Under the pieces are notes generated by a model, which was not told the origin of the DNA, did no database searches, and saw only the letters and a program-made list of their open reading frames with translations. Position numbers and translations under genes: made by a program. Below, in pieces: positions 22,016-32,270 of a DNA stretch of 64,000 bases. How positions within the stretch are numbered: position 1 is the first letter of the stretch; every line of letters starts with the position of its first letter. The stretch is from Cinnamomum chago (lineage: Eukaryota; Streptophyta; Magnoliopsida; Laurales; Lauraceae), in contig CP142452.1 in assembly GCA_038049695.1 (NCBI GenBank), forward strand, positions 73,661,501 to 73,725,500, given 5' to 3'.

Positions 22016-22872
22016 ATTCAATTACATGTTTAACTTTAAAAAAAGTCTTCAATCAATCTACTTGACCCTTAATAACAACATAAAATCAATATATACATTT
22101 ACATATAAATATGTTTATTTATTATAAAAGAAATCTAAAATATATATATTTTAGAGGATTATTAATTTCAGGGCGGGTTACGGGGCGGTATTTCGGGGGG
22201 GGGCGGCATGGGGCGGTATTTCGGGGCGGGGCGGGGCAAGAAACATACCCATCCCTGCCCCGCCCCGAATTCGGAGTATATTTTTTTGCCCCATCCCTGC
22301 CCCGTTTAAGAGTCAGGGCGGGGCAGGCACTCCGCGTTGGGGCGGGGCGGGTTAAAAATGCCATCTCGTCCTCCTTTCATCTCATCTAATGAACCAACGG
22401 AGGGAGGAAGAAGGAGAAGGAGGAGGACATGATTCAATTACATGTTTAACTTTAAAAAATTTCTTCAATCAATCTACTTAACCCTTAATAACAACATAAA
22501 ATCAATATATACATTTACATATAAATGTGTTTATTTATTATAAAAGAAATCTAATATATATATATTTTAAAAGATTATTAATTTCGGGACGGGTTACGGG
22601 GCAGGGCATGGGGCGGTATTTCGGGGCGGGTTACGGGGCGGGGCGGGGTGGGGCAAGAAACATACCCATCCCCGCCCCGCCCTAGATTCGAGGTATATCT
22701 TTTTGCCCCCGTCCCCGCCCCATCTAAGAGTCGAGGTGGGGAAAACCCATACGAGGCGGGGGCAGGCACTCCGGGTTGGGGCGGGGCGAGTTAAAAATGT
22801 CATCCCGTCCTCCTCTCCCATCTCATCTAAGCAACCAACGGAGGGAGGAAGAAGGAGAAGGAGGAGGATATG
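22016..22872 (+). repeat. Local tandem duplication of the hAT right end
   Basis: 22016-22431 and 22432-22872 are two head-to-tail copies of the same ~420-440 bases, from 'attcaattacatgtttaac' to 'gaggaggacatg/gatatg'. Each includes the GC-rich hAT terminus. The paralogous segment at about 36726-37154 has only one copy, so the extra copy arose after the larger duplication or was lost in the other unit. Confidence 0.85.
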
Positions 22873-24018
22873 ATCTCCATCTATCTCTCATCACGGTCTC
22901 TCCTCTTCGTGTGAGAAAATCTCGTCAGAACACCCTGCTAAGGCAAAGATCCAGAGATTCCAGGTATCCTTCTCTCCCTCTATTCTCCAATCATGTCTTG
23001 ATTTCAATCCAAATCAGCACTGGCCTAGGTAAGCCATGCCTAGCATCGGGTAGTGTCGGGCCAAGCGACAGGCCACGGCTCCCTGGCCCAGCACAGACCA
23101 TGCCCGGCACGGCTGGAACGGTCAATGGGATGCTGGGCCTCTGTGGCCCAGCCCAATTTCATCACTAGGGTTAAATGAAGGAATGCTTAAGTTTTTCTCA
23201 ATTTTTAAAAAAGGACATAAGAAACTAAGTTTTCAGTAGATGGCTTAAATTTTCCATTCATCTTTTAATCAAGGACATCTAACCAAACCACGGCAACTTT
23301 TCTCCCATTTTCTTTCTAGCATCAACTTGATTTAGCCAGATGTCTTTGATTGAAAGAGGAATGGAAAACTAAAATCCTCAATTGAGAACTTCAGTTTTTT
23401 TTTTATTTTTTTTTGGTGTCCTTTGTATAAAACTGAGAAGAACTTAGGCCCTTTTCTGAAGTTTTCCCTTAAATGAATGACCCCTCTTACTAGGGTGGTG
23501 TAGCGGTTTTGGTGGGTTAATGACACTTTTGGAATTTTAGGACTAGAGTCTGAATCCCCTGTTTTGTTTCATCCAATCAAAGTTAGGCAATTGTGTAAAA
23601 CCTGATCTTCTTTGATTTTTCATTCCTTAAAAGCAATTGAGAGAGTGCATTAGCTGGCATGAGGTTTTACACAGTTGACTAATCTTGAATGGACGAAATA
23701 GTATCTTCCTGTTTCTACAAAACAGGTGGAATCTGGATCCCATGTTTCTACGGATCAAGACTCTTAGAAGCATCGAGTTAAGCTTTGAGTGAGTTTTGAA
23801 TCTAGCTGTCCAAATCACTGCGTCCAATTGATAACTTATTTATATATTTATTAAAAAAATCACATATTTTTATATTAAAAATGAATATTTTAAGGTTTTT
23901 TTCAAGTTAAAATGAATTATTGAATAAATAATTTCAAAACCTGACCTAATTCGTACTTGTCTTAAAGAAGGTATCACCACTCTTAAACCCAAGATAAGTA
24001 GAACATGGAGCAAGATGA
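22873..24018. other. Non-coding unit DNA with a GC-rich inverted-repeat block
   Basis: At about 23020-23165 a GC-rich block (GGCCACGGCTCCCTGGCCC, ATGCCCGGCACGG) ends CCCAATTTCATCAC. The same block occurs at about 37302-37445, in reverse at about 60880-61010, and in a more divergent form near 61690-61830. This looks like the terminus of a small hAT-like element, but its other end was not found. A tRNA-like string (GGTGTAGCGG ... GAGTCTGAATCCC) lies at about 23493-23560. Confidence 0.4.
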
Positions 24019-24026
24019 GTGTGATT

Positions 24027-25294
24027 CATGGTTGAGAAAAATCGGCCGATACCGTTTCATATCGGACGATATGAACCGCTATCGGCCCATACCGAACCGA
24101 TATGGCCCCGAGATATCGGTGTCAATATCTCTAGGCCAAATATCCCCAATATCTAGGCCCATATCGGCTGAGATTTTGTCCATCTCGGCTTTTCCTCAAA
24201 ATATCGGCTGAGATCATATAAAAAGTTTCAAAACCCTATTTTTTCTAACTTTTTCCTCCCATCTTCATCTTCTTCTCCTCTCATCTCATCTCCTTACTCC
24301 TTAGAGCATCAACCATACTCATGGTCATCATGGGGGTTATGTTGGCCAACAAGTTGTCATGTATGGACAACATGGGGTTTATGTTGGCCAACAAGGTTCC
24401 ATGTATGGACAGCATGGGGGTTATTCATATGAACCTAATTGGGTACCCCCTTCATGAACACCAATACTTTTTATCGAACAGATATTAATTAAGCAAGGGA
24501 GGCTTCACCCCCCACCACTTACCCAATGACCTTCGCTTCATGTCATTTGAGTACAATGAGCCATCTTAATCTATAGGGGTTCAAGATAGGTCATCATCTT
24601 ATTAAGAACAATCTGCATATGGTCATGGGTATGGTAGTGCTGTGCAACAGTACGAAGCATATCTTTTTAACCAATACTGAAGAAATGATGATGATGATAT
24701 CAAGACTAGGCGATGCTCCACTTGGAATTAGGCTGTCAATCTGTCATACACTCATACTCATCAATCTCTTTTTAGTCTCTACTCTCCAGTCCCCTCTAAT
24801 TTCAGATAAACCATAAACCTTTTAATGCTCAAGTGCTTTATGCCTTTATGATTTTTCTATCTCACTATCATGTTTCATATTTTAATATGTTATCTTCATG
24901 GTCTTGAATTTCACAACTTATTTGATGATTGAGTTAGTATTAAATGATAATTGATATGTTATCTTTATTTTCTTATATTTTACACTAATAAATTGATCAT
25001 GAGCATCAATAATGGTTGCATTATATGAAATGCTTGAAAAGACAGCGAACTGCAACACATACATGACTCATAACTTGAGGTGACCGAGATTTTGATTTAT
25101 TGTTGTTACTAATAGAAAAAAAATATTGCTTTCCAACATTTTCTAATATTCTAGATTTTTTGGATATTTGTGCGAATCTTTTTGGATTAAAAAACATTCA
25201 CACCGCTACGGACCGATAACCGTGACCGATACTGATATAATATCGGTTTTTCGGCCGGGCCAATACCGCGCCCGAGATCGAGATTTAAACCATG
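24027..25294. mobile_element. 1.27-kb non-autonomous hAT-like element with 8-bp target duplication
   Basis: The element begins CATGGTTGAGAAAAATCGGC and ends GATTTAAACCATG, so the extreme ends are inverted (CATGGTT/AACCATG). It is flanked by GTGTGATT (24019-24026) and GTGTGAAT (25295-25302), an 8-bp duplication with one difference, as in hAT elements. The inverted copy near 60 kb shows the site without it: ATTCACAC at 60037-60044 is a single copy between the same flanks. Both ends are rich in ATCGGCCGAT-type motifs. A second copy spans 38306-48592 and is split by retroelements. No transposase domain was recognised. Confidence 0.82.
24329..24430 (+). repeat. 42-bp repeat with an open frame inside the hAT-like element
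   Basis: 24329-24370 and 24371-24412 are near-identical 42-base units followed by a partial third. In one frame they read HGGYVGQQVVMYGQ, HGVYVGQQGSMYGQ, HGGYSYEP: a 14-residue Gly/Tyr/Gln repeat ending in a stop soon after. The frame is preserved across the units, suggesting a remnant of the C-terminal coding sequence of the parent element. Confidence 0.6.
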
Positions 25295-26617
25295 GTGTGA
25301 ATACAGATAGGTTAGTTTAGGTTGACCTAGAAAATTTTACTAATATATAATTGCTTGTTTGCGAGGAGTTGAGTAGAATAATGTAAACTATCAAATAAGA
25401 TAAAGTTGGGAAAAAGTTGAAATTTTGACTTCTCCCAATATGTGTTTTTTTTTAAAGGTGGAGTAGAGTTCGATTAAAACTTTGACATTTTCCAATTAAC
25501 TTCCAAAAACCCCCACCAAAAAAAAAAAAAAAAAAAACCTTCCAAAAACACTTACGGCATCATTCCAGTAGTTGATCCAGCTTTTGTAATGGGATGGTTC
25601 TCTTATTTAGTACCTCATGCCAAGCAAAAACTAAGAAGAAAAAAAAGAAATATCATGTCCTATCAATTGGAGTAATAGTAAATGAAAAAGGAAATGCTTT
25701 GGAGTGATTCCGAGATCTCTGCTGCTCATGTCCTATGGATTAGGAGTGGATCCTCCGTTTCTTTAAAAACAGGGAGATATGGTTTCATCCTCAATGGATT
25801 CCAATGAAATAGTATCTTCCTCTTTCTATGAAGTAGAGGATTTGGACTCATGGACCAGAGGTATGTGGTAAAGAAATTTAATGTTCGTTTGGATTTAATT
25901 TCCATTCTACCATTTCTCTCCAAACAAGTTGAAAAAAAAATATAAATGTTGGTTAAAACTTCTCTCCCACCTCTACTTTATGCATCTAAAGAAACAAACA
26001 GGCCCAATAGAAAGGAACTGAACCCCCAAACAGAGGAACGTTGTTTAGACGAATCAGGGGGTGACGCATGAGGGGGCTGAGGAATCAGAAAAAGACTATC
26101 TCTCCTCCGCCCCCTGCGTGTTGTCTCCTGATTCGTCCACACATGGGAACTTTCTTCATCTAAACTCAGGAGCCGAAGAAAGAGAAAAAAACTCTCTCCT
26201 CCGTCCCTGCATGTCGTCCCCTGATTCGTCCAAACAGGGGAACCTTTTCCGTCTAAACTCAGGAGCTGAGGAAAGAGAAAAAGACTCTCTTTCCTTCGCC
26301 CCCCTTTGTGTCGTCCCCCTGATTCTTCCAAATTGGGGAACCATCTCTGTCTGAACTCAGGAAATCCACAACCAAATGCAAGTTGGTAAGTCTACCCTGG
26401 TGTCACCTTTGTGCAGGACTTGTCAAGGAGAATCGCTATCAGGGGTCCTAATTTTGGTCTTCGTACCACTAGCAGTGTTCTCCCCTTTCAATGCCTTTTT
26501 CTCTAGAAAAGCCTTTACACAAACATCCCCAGGGAAATCGGCAAATACCCCGCTTTGTGAGAATCATTAACAAGAATATCTTCCTATTTGTATGACATTT
26601 CAAAACAATTTTCCTTC
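25295..26617. other. Non-coding unit DNA with a minisatellite
   Basis: The DNA is AT-rich to about 25980. The minisatellite at 26048-26360 follows, then unremarkable sequence up to the solo LTR. It is homologous to 48593-49904. No gene was found. Confidence 0.55.
26048..26360 (+). repeat. Minisatellite of about 95-bp units (X1 copy)
   Basis: Roughly three and a half imperfect units repeat 'cctgattcgtccaaacaggg', 'gaac', 'aaactcaggagc', 'gaggaaagagaaaaagact', 'ctctcctccg'. Unit starts lie near 26128, 26220 and 26319. The left edge contains the inverted phrase 'gacgaatcaggggg' (about 26050), giving local dyad symmetry. The second copy is at about 49330-49662. Confidence 0.75.
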
Positions 26618-28867
26618 TGTCACGACCCGGACCCGAGATCAGAGTCATTAGGGTTAACCCCCGGGTCGCGATGTAATCATACTTACTCCCGTAAACCCCG
26701 AATTAACTGAAGTTAATCGAAGTCTACAAGGGATCTTGCATATGTACCCGTCAATGTACAGTGCGGAATATACAATAATATACATTGACAACCTTTTAAC
26801 AAAACGAATCATATACTTTACTTTGAATCGTAAAGTTCACTATACATCGTTTCAGTTTCCTACTATCAACCACTGCATATTTAAAATACAATGCAGGGGA
26901 TATCATTTCTAATACTTACAATACCAAAATGAATATACAATTAATTCCTAAAAAGTTTTCCCAAAATATTCCATGTTATTCGCTCTCCAATCATGTCCAT
27001 TTGGTTAGACCTCCTGGGGTATCGAATGGGCCTCCTCCGCTGGCGGGACGGTCTCAGAGGGACCGGCACGTGCAACTGAGCCTGTAATATCATTAGTAAT
27101 ACCATGAACACGACGGTTCAACAAGATATACATATATCTATGGCATGTTTGACAATTCCTAATAATTCATTGATTTCCAGTTCTAGATAATCAATGGTAA
27201 ATAAAAATAACAATAACAACAATATTGGCAACTACATTCATATTGGTTTCAACTCCATTCAGTTCTTCCAAACGGAAGCATTGCATATTCCTTTCAGTTC
27301 TTCCAAACGGAAGCATTGCATATTCCTTTCAGTTCTTCCAAACGGAAGGATTTCATATTCATTTCAGTTACATTCAGCATTTATTAGGACTCGTCAGTCC
27401 TTTGACCTTTCGATCCAATGCGGTGAGATCTCCTAGTGTCTTGATCAGAGATCACTGGTGTCCCACGGAGCTCTGGACGCTCCCCATCTCATCTACTGCA
27501 GTAGGAATAGTCATTTCATTGTTACGTTTTGTAACTGTTCATTTATCAATTCATTCCATTCAGTTCAATAATGAGTTCGGAAACCACTAGGTAGTGCCAG
27601 ACCCGTTAATAATTCATATTAATCTCAGTCTAATTCTAACTCAATTCTCTAACCAACCACTAAGTGTAACGGTGGTTATTAATGCATGTATTACTGTGGA
27701 TGACATTACTTTTAGTGAAATTTATGCATTACAATAACCCTCGTAGCACTTAGGAAGGTTTAAACATAATTAACCTTAATCTATATGTTTAGACTTTGAA
27801 TTCTGGAAATTCGGAATTAATCGGAAATTTCCCAACATTTCGTAGTGGGCCTTGCCAGGTCGACCTGCATTAATATGCATAAAAGGTGAACAGTAAGTTG
27901 GTCAAGCCCTTGTGAGCCTGACCCAGTGTGGCCGGTCGACCGGCCAGCAGAAACAGAACCGAAGTTCTGTGACTGCAGTGCAGTGAAGGCTTTCAGCCTT
28001 TTTCTCTCTCTTTGTGCCTGATGAACCTGATTGACATATAATTTGAACTTAACAAAAATAATCCAAAAATTATAATCTAACTAATCTTAATCTATTACAT
28101 CAAGTGCATAACCTAATCAAGGGTTTCAAAATCCATAAATCACCCTAATAGCTGATTCACCATTTCTTTCCATTAAAATCAATGAAAACACCTTAACAAG
28201 CATAACCATATGGATATTCTTGCCTTAGATGAAGCTTAGTCTTTGTTTGGCTTGGCTTGAGAGGAAATTCCTTCCTTTGAAGCTTTCAATTTCAAGAAAA
28301 CTCTAAGCAATATTTGATGAGGAGGATGAAGTGGATTGATGCTCCTTCACTTAAGTCACCTCACACACACACTTGATGAAGAAACGGAGGAAGAAAGAAG
28401 AAGAAAAATGGTGAAACGGCTGTTGCCTAGGGTTTCATTCAAGATGAATCCATTCATTTGCTTATATAAGCTTCCAATTGCATTAAGCCCCCTCTAATCT
28501 CTTTCATTTACAATTCGAGTCAATTCAAGGTCCACTTGATCCAATATTCATCAAATCAATTCAAGTCTTATGCGTAAGTTATCGTACTCGTCGAGATACA
28601 CATGCTAGTATCAAGAGTTTCCGAATTCGACAAAATACGTACAAATCCGTATTTATACAAAAGTCATTGGTTTGTTCATTTAAACTTCATTCTCCATTCA
28701 ATTCCTTTCCTAATCATAGTTACTATTTCATTAAGCCTAAGTTCCTCACTTTAGGCTAATTCCATTCGATTTGGATAAATCACCATTAGTTCACTTAAAC
28801 CGGCTTAATTAGTCTTAAGCTCAATTAATTAGAGTTAATCGTAATTAACTCGGGACGGAGCCTAACA
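26618..28867 (+). mobile_element. Solo LTR, probably Ty3/gypsy-type
   Basis: This 2,250-base fossil begins TGTCACGACC and ends CCTAACA. It is flanked by the perfect 5-bp duplication CCTTC (26613-26617 and 28868-28872). The duplicated segment at 49900-49904 has a single CCTTC and no insertion, which proves the boundaries. There is no internal region, so it formed by recombination between the two LTRs of a former element. The ends are of the TGTCACGACCC style common in plant Ty3/gypsy LTRs; the lineage is inferred. It inserted after the X1/X2 duplication. Confidence 0.88.
27256..27370 (+). repeat. Three ~38-bp tandem units within the solo LTR
   Basis: The phrase TTCAGTTCTTCCAAACGGAA recurs three times at 38-base intervals with near identity, followed by CATTGCATATTCC in two units and a variant in the third. 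It is an LTR-internal minisatellite, possibly an enhancer-like array. Confidence 0.75.
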
Positions 28868-29844
28868 CCTTCACCGTCGATCAAAACACATTCATTGAAT
28901 TTCTCAGGAAAAACTAGTAGTTTCCCACCTACTTTTCCAGTACTATTAAAAAAACCAAAATGCGGTAGACCGAGTGTTGAGTCAGACTACAATTTGTGTA
29001 GAAGATCTTGGTTTTCACCATATTAATCTCGAATCCGTATCCACTGTTGCAGGCATGATATGCTCACCGTGAGTGGGGGCAATCACGTCTCAAATTTTTC
29101 CACGCCAGCAGCCACTAATCCTACGGCAACGTGATTCTTGAAATGAAGTTCTAATATAATAAGCAAATGGTATAGGGGGCCTATCATAAATATTGAAAAC
29201 TGAAATTGTGTCTGAAATCGTGATTTAGAACCCAGGCGTAGTGCTCTGTCTTCACTTGTAATCTGTCTTCTTTGGTCCTCTGTATCCTTCTTTCGGGGGC
29301 TCTTTGAGCTCTTTTCCCCCTTTTTTTCTTTTAATACAATTGCTCTAAAAGCACAAAAAAAAAAAAGGAAAAAAAAAATTCCATGCAAACGAAGGGCCCA
29401 AAGAAAAGTAAAACTGAAGATATAGAAAGAAAAAAAAATTCTTCTAAAAGAAAGATGCTGACAAAAATCCAAAGTCCCAAACTCTATAATGAGAAGAGTA
29501 TCCAAGACTCTGTCTCAAATCATGATTTAGAACCCATGCGTCTACTAAATGATAACAACTATCAACTAATGTGAATAATGCTAATTAACAACTCATCTAC
29601 TATGTTACAATCAACAGCTCATCTACCTATGTTACAATCAACAGCTCATCTACCAATGTAACAATGCTAATTATCTTCCTCAGATTTCATTGTCACTATG
29701 AGAGAATTATCTTGCATGGTGATGTGGTGGCTGATAAAGACCAATAAATTCACAAATAAAACTCTTGTTTTGTTTCAAATGTCAGCAGTTGGATTTATTT
29801 TCGAAGAATCTTGATCTTTAGCAATGGTGCAGTGAAATATGGCA
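28868..29844. other. 3' flank of LecRK2: inverted-repeat arm and possible LINE tail
   Basis: 28911-29030 is an arm of the inverted repeat around LecRK2. About 29083-29095 is the site equivalent to the CACTA insertion, uninterrupted here. 29250-29370 holds the CT-rich, A-ended stretch likened to a truncated LINE tail. About 29586-29665 has three copies of 'acagctcatctacctatgttacaatc', the uninterrupted equivalent of the LINE insertion site in X2. Confidence 0.6.
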
Positions 29845-32122
29845 TCAACGGCCTCCAGATAGGATTGATTCAGCGCAAGACGATGAGGAACCAAAAAATG
29901 ACTTCTCCATAGTGGTACTAAAAGGATACAGAGGCCCCATCTCTTTCAACATTTCTGCTTCCGCTGCTGACACAATATTATTCCACTCGCTCGATGAAAA
30001 TTCTGGCATTGGACAATCCCCATCAAGAAACTGCATCACCTGCCTCATGCTAGGCCGACCTGCAGCTATAGGGTGCGAGCACAGAAGACCAAGCTTCAAC
30101 ACCAACTCCATCTCTTCTTTCACATACTCATTCCACAATCTCACACCCCTGCCTCCAGTATTTCACCCCTCTTCCAACACTCCAACACCCAATCCACCAA
30201 TATCATCTCCTCCTGTGATCCTATTGGTCTCTTCCCACAAGCTACTTCAACCATAAATGCCCCGAAGGCAAACACGTCCGTGCTCGTCGTCGCCTTCCCT
30301 GTTCGAGTCAGCTCTGGTGCAATGTAACCAAGAGTACCCACAACGTGGGTGGTGTGAGGATTAGTGCCATGATCATACAATCGTGCCAGACCGAAATCGC
30401 CTAGCCTTCCTTTAAATTCACCATCTAGGATGACATTGCTAGCTTTGATGTCTCTATGGAGGACTACCTGCTCCCATCCCTCATGCAGATAGAGAATCCC
30501 AGATGCCACTCCTTTGATAATTCGGAATCTTTGGTGCCAGTTGAGGATTCTCTTGGGCTGATCGAAGAGGCACTTGTCAAGACTTCCATTGGGCATGAAG
30601 TCATAGACAAGAAGTAGCTCCCCCTTGCGACGGCAGTAGCCAAGGAGCTGAACCAAGTTCCTGTGCCTTAGGCGGCCGAGGCTCACAATTTCAGCTATGA
30701 ACTCTTTCATCCCCTGTTTCGATTTATGAGAGACTCTTTTCACTGCTACTTGAATCTTTGAAGAGGGCAACACCCCTTTATACACCATACCAAAACCCCC
30801 AGTTCCTAAGAGCTCTCTGTCTCTAAAGCCCTTGGTTGCTTTAAAGAGGTCCTTATAAGAAAACCTATGAGGCCCATATTCACGCTCCCAATCCTCAAGC
30901 ACTTCAGCATATTTAATCTTCCTCCTCACTATAAAACCCACAGTAAAGAGAGTTAGAAGAAAGAAAAACACAGCAATTGAGGGTACCCCAATTGTTAAAA
31001 CCTTGGATTTCTTCTTGGGTCCGACCCTAGGAAGCTTGGGAAGGCGAGAGAGATCAAGCTCTTGAGCTGGACCGTTCATTTTAAAGCTCCATCCAAGAAT
31101 GTAATGGGATGATGTTACAAGCGTGCCCGTTGCTGCAGAGAAACCCACATACATGGAGTCCTCGATGATGGGGGAGAGATCCATGGCTAATGACAACAGA
31201 GGAATATTGGGCCGGGCTACATTTGTAGGCGACAATGTTACATTAATCTGCTTCTCTAAATTGCTATATTCTATCCATACCTGGATTGGGCTTCCACTTC
31301 CAAGGCTAAAGTTTCTGAACCCACCATTTCCATTGGTAAAATATGCCGCGGAAGCAGATTTAACAGAGGTTAAACTGTTAACATCGACTCCAACATGGTT
31401 GTCGTCTATATCTTGAAATTGAAGGGACTTCGTCGTGTCGAACTCGATGGCAACGACATGATTGGATGAATTCCCATTGTTGGAGGAGTTGAAGAGACCG
31501 AGAAATTGGCTGGGTAAAGATGCAGTGAGATCTTTGGAAGCAGAGACGACGAAGGCCATCCCATGCCCCTTCAAAATGGGATATTCGGGAACAATGGCCA
31601 TGACAAAGCTAGTAGAGAAAGAGAAGGCGCTACCAGATGAAGAGTTCTTGAAGGGGATGGGAAGGGAGTAGAAGGCATGTCCATTCTCTTGCCTTGAAGT
31701 GCTGGTTAGCCTCAAGAGACCATTTGGTGTGATCTGTGCTAACCCGTCCAGGCTCATGTTCTTCTCAGCAGTTGGAAATCCATTGTATTTGAAATCAACG
31801 ACGTCTGATTGAGAAGCTGCAAAATTCATGAAGAGAAAAAGAACTATGACCTTAGATAGCATTTTTCTTGCAGGCTCCTTTGCATCTGGTGCAGAGAAGA
31901 AATGGAAGAAATGTGTCTTTATAAAATAGAATACAAAGACACAGTCCACCAGGTCACGGAGTCCGGATGCTGACTGTGCTCTCTAGGTTCCCACTATAAC
32001 TTGAGCAGGAGATTAATATGGTGATAACCAATATTTTATACACAGATTGTAGTCTTACTCGGTCTACCACATTCTGCTTTTTTTTAGTTGTACTGGAAAA
32101 GTTGGTGGGAAACTACGGTTCC
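28911..32122. repeat. Inverted repeat of ~115 bp around LecRK2
   Basis: 28911-29030 and 32009-32122 are imperfect inverted copies, sharing GTTTCCCACC, ACTTTTCCAGTAC, GGTAGACCGAGT and CACCATATTAATCTC. The same pair surrounds LecRK3 (49940-50066 and 59667-59780). LecRK1 lacks it: its upstream DNA passes from GAGATTAAT directly to the sequence that follows the left arm elsewhere. Confidence 0.75.
29845..31862 (-). pseudogene. L-type lectin receptor kinase pseudogene (LecRK2)
   Basis: This is a full-length paralogue of LecRK1. ATG at 31862 starts MLSKVIVLFLFMNFAASQ, and the signal peptide, lectin domain, membrane segment and kinase with GTGGFG, HRDIKASN, DFG and APE are all present. Two lesions lie in the kinase C-lobe. 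A 9-base in-frame deletion removes residues of GWRESLEE, leaving GSQEE (about 30215). A 1-base deletion near 30145 shifts the frame after LEAG, so the last ~100 residues are out of frame. An upstream in-frame ATG at 31949 exists, but homology to LecRK1 supports 31862. Amino-acid changes shared with LecRK3 (HGMAFVV, LTASLPSQF, KRILNWH) show these two are closest. A protein lacking the end of the kinase could still be made, but a working kinase is unlikely. Confidence 0.9.
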
Positions 32123-32249
32123 TCTTTACTTATATATCTATTTCTATACCATATTATAGAAGCAGCAGTTTAGTTTAGGATTTTTTGGTCGACTCTTCGT
32201 TTTGTCCTTTTCCTGCTTTCCTGTAGCTCTCCACCTGCTTGCTTCGCTT

Positions 32250-32270
32250 ATCTATCCTGAAGATAGTGGT
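32250..32270. other. Tandem-duplication junction X1/X2
   Basis: LecRK2 upstream DNA (ending 'gcttatctatcc', as at 59945-59957 beside LecRK3) joins a point inside the hAT transposase ('gaagatagtggtcc', as at 17514). A few bases around 'atcct' are shared by both parents, fitting end-joining or microhomology. From here to about 59.96 kb the order repeats that of 17.5-32.26 kb. Confidence 0.75.

Larger units (their letters stand above)
16191..22808 (-). mobile_element. hAT DNA transposon with degraded BED-type transposase
   Basis: The left end TAGGGATGGCAACGGGGCG, followed by clustered GGGGCGGGG/CCCCGCCCC motifs to about 16320, is a common plant hAT terminus. Matching GC-rich motifs and ATGTCATCCCGT at about 22798-22808 form the opposite end, with an earlier alternative at about 22378 because the end is locally duplicated. 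No clean 8-bp target duplication was found (CTCCTGAG on the left; CCTCCTCT-like on the right), so the right boundary is uncertain. The transposase reads leftward at 19397-17284. A second, left-truncated copy lies at 32262-37090. Confidence 0.6.

Noticed and set aside
22111-22821. Gly/Arg/Pro-rich frames in GC-rich blocks
   Set aside because: They are translations of the repetitive GGGGCGGGG motifs of the hAT termini.
26061-26354. Repetitive open frames over the minisatellite
   Set aside because: Both strands are open because of the repeat; no signature, and the frame is not kept between X1 and X2.
27256-27370. CRISPR-like array of three 38-base units
   Set aside because: Eukaryotic LTR context, no distinct spacers and only three contiguous units: an ordinary tandem repeat.
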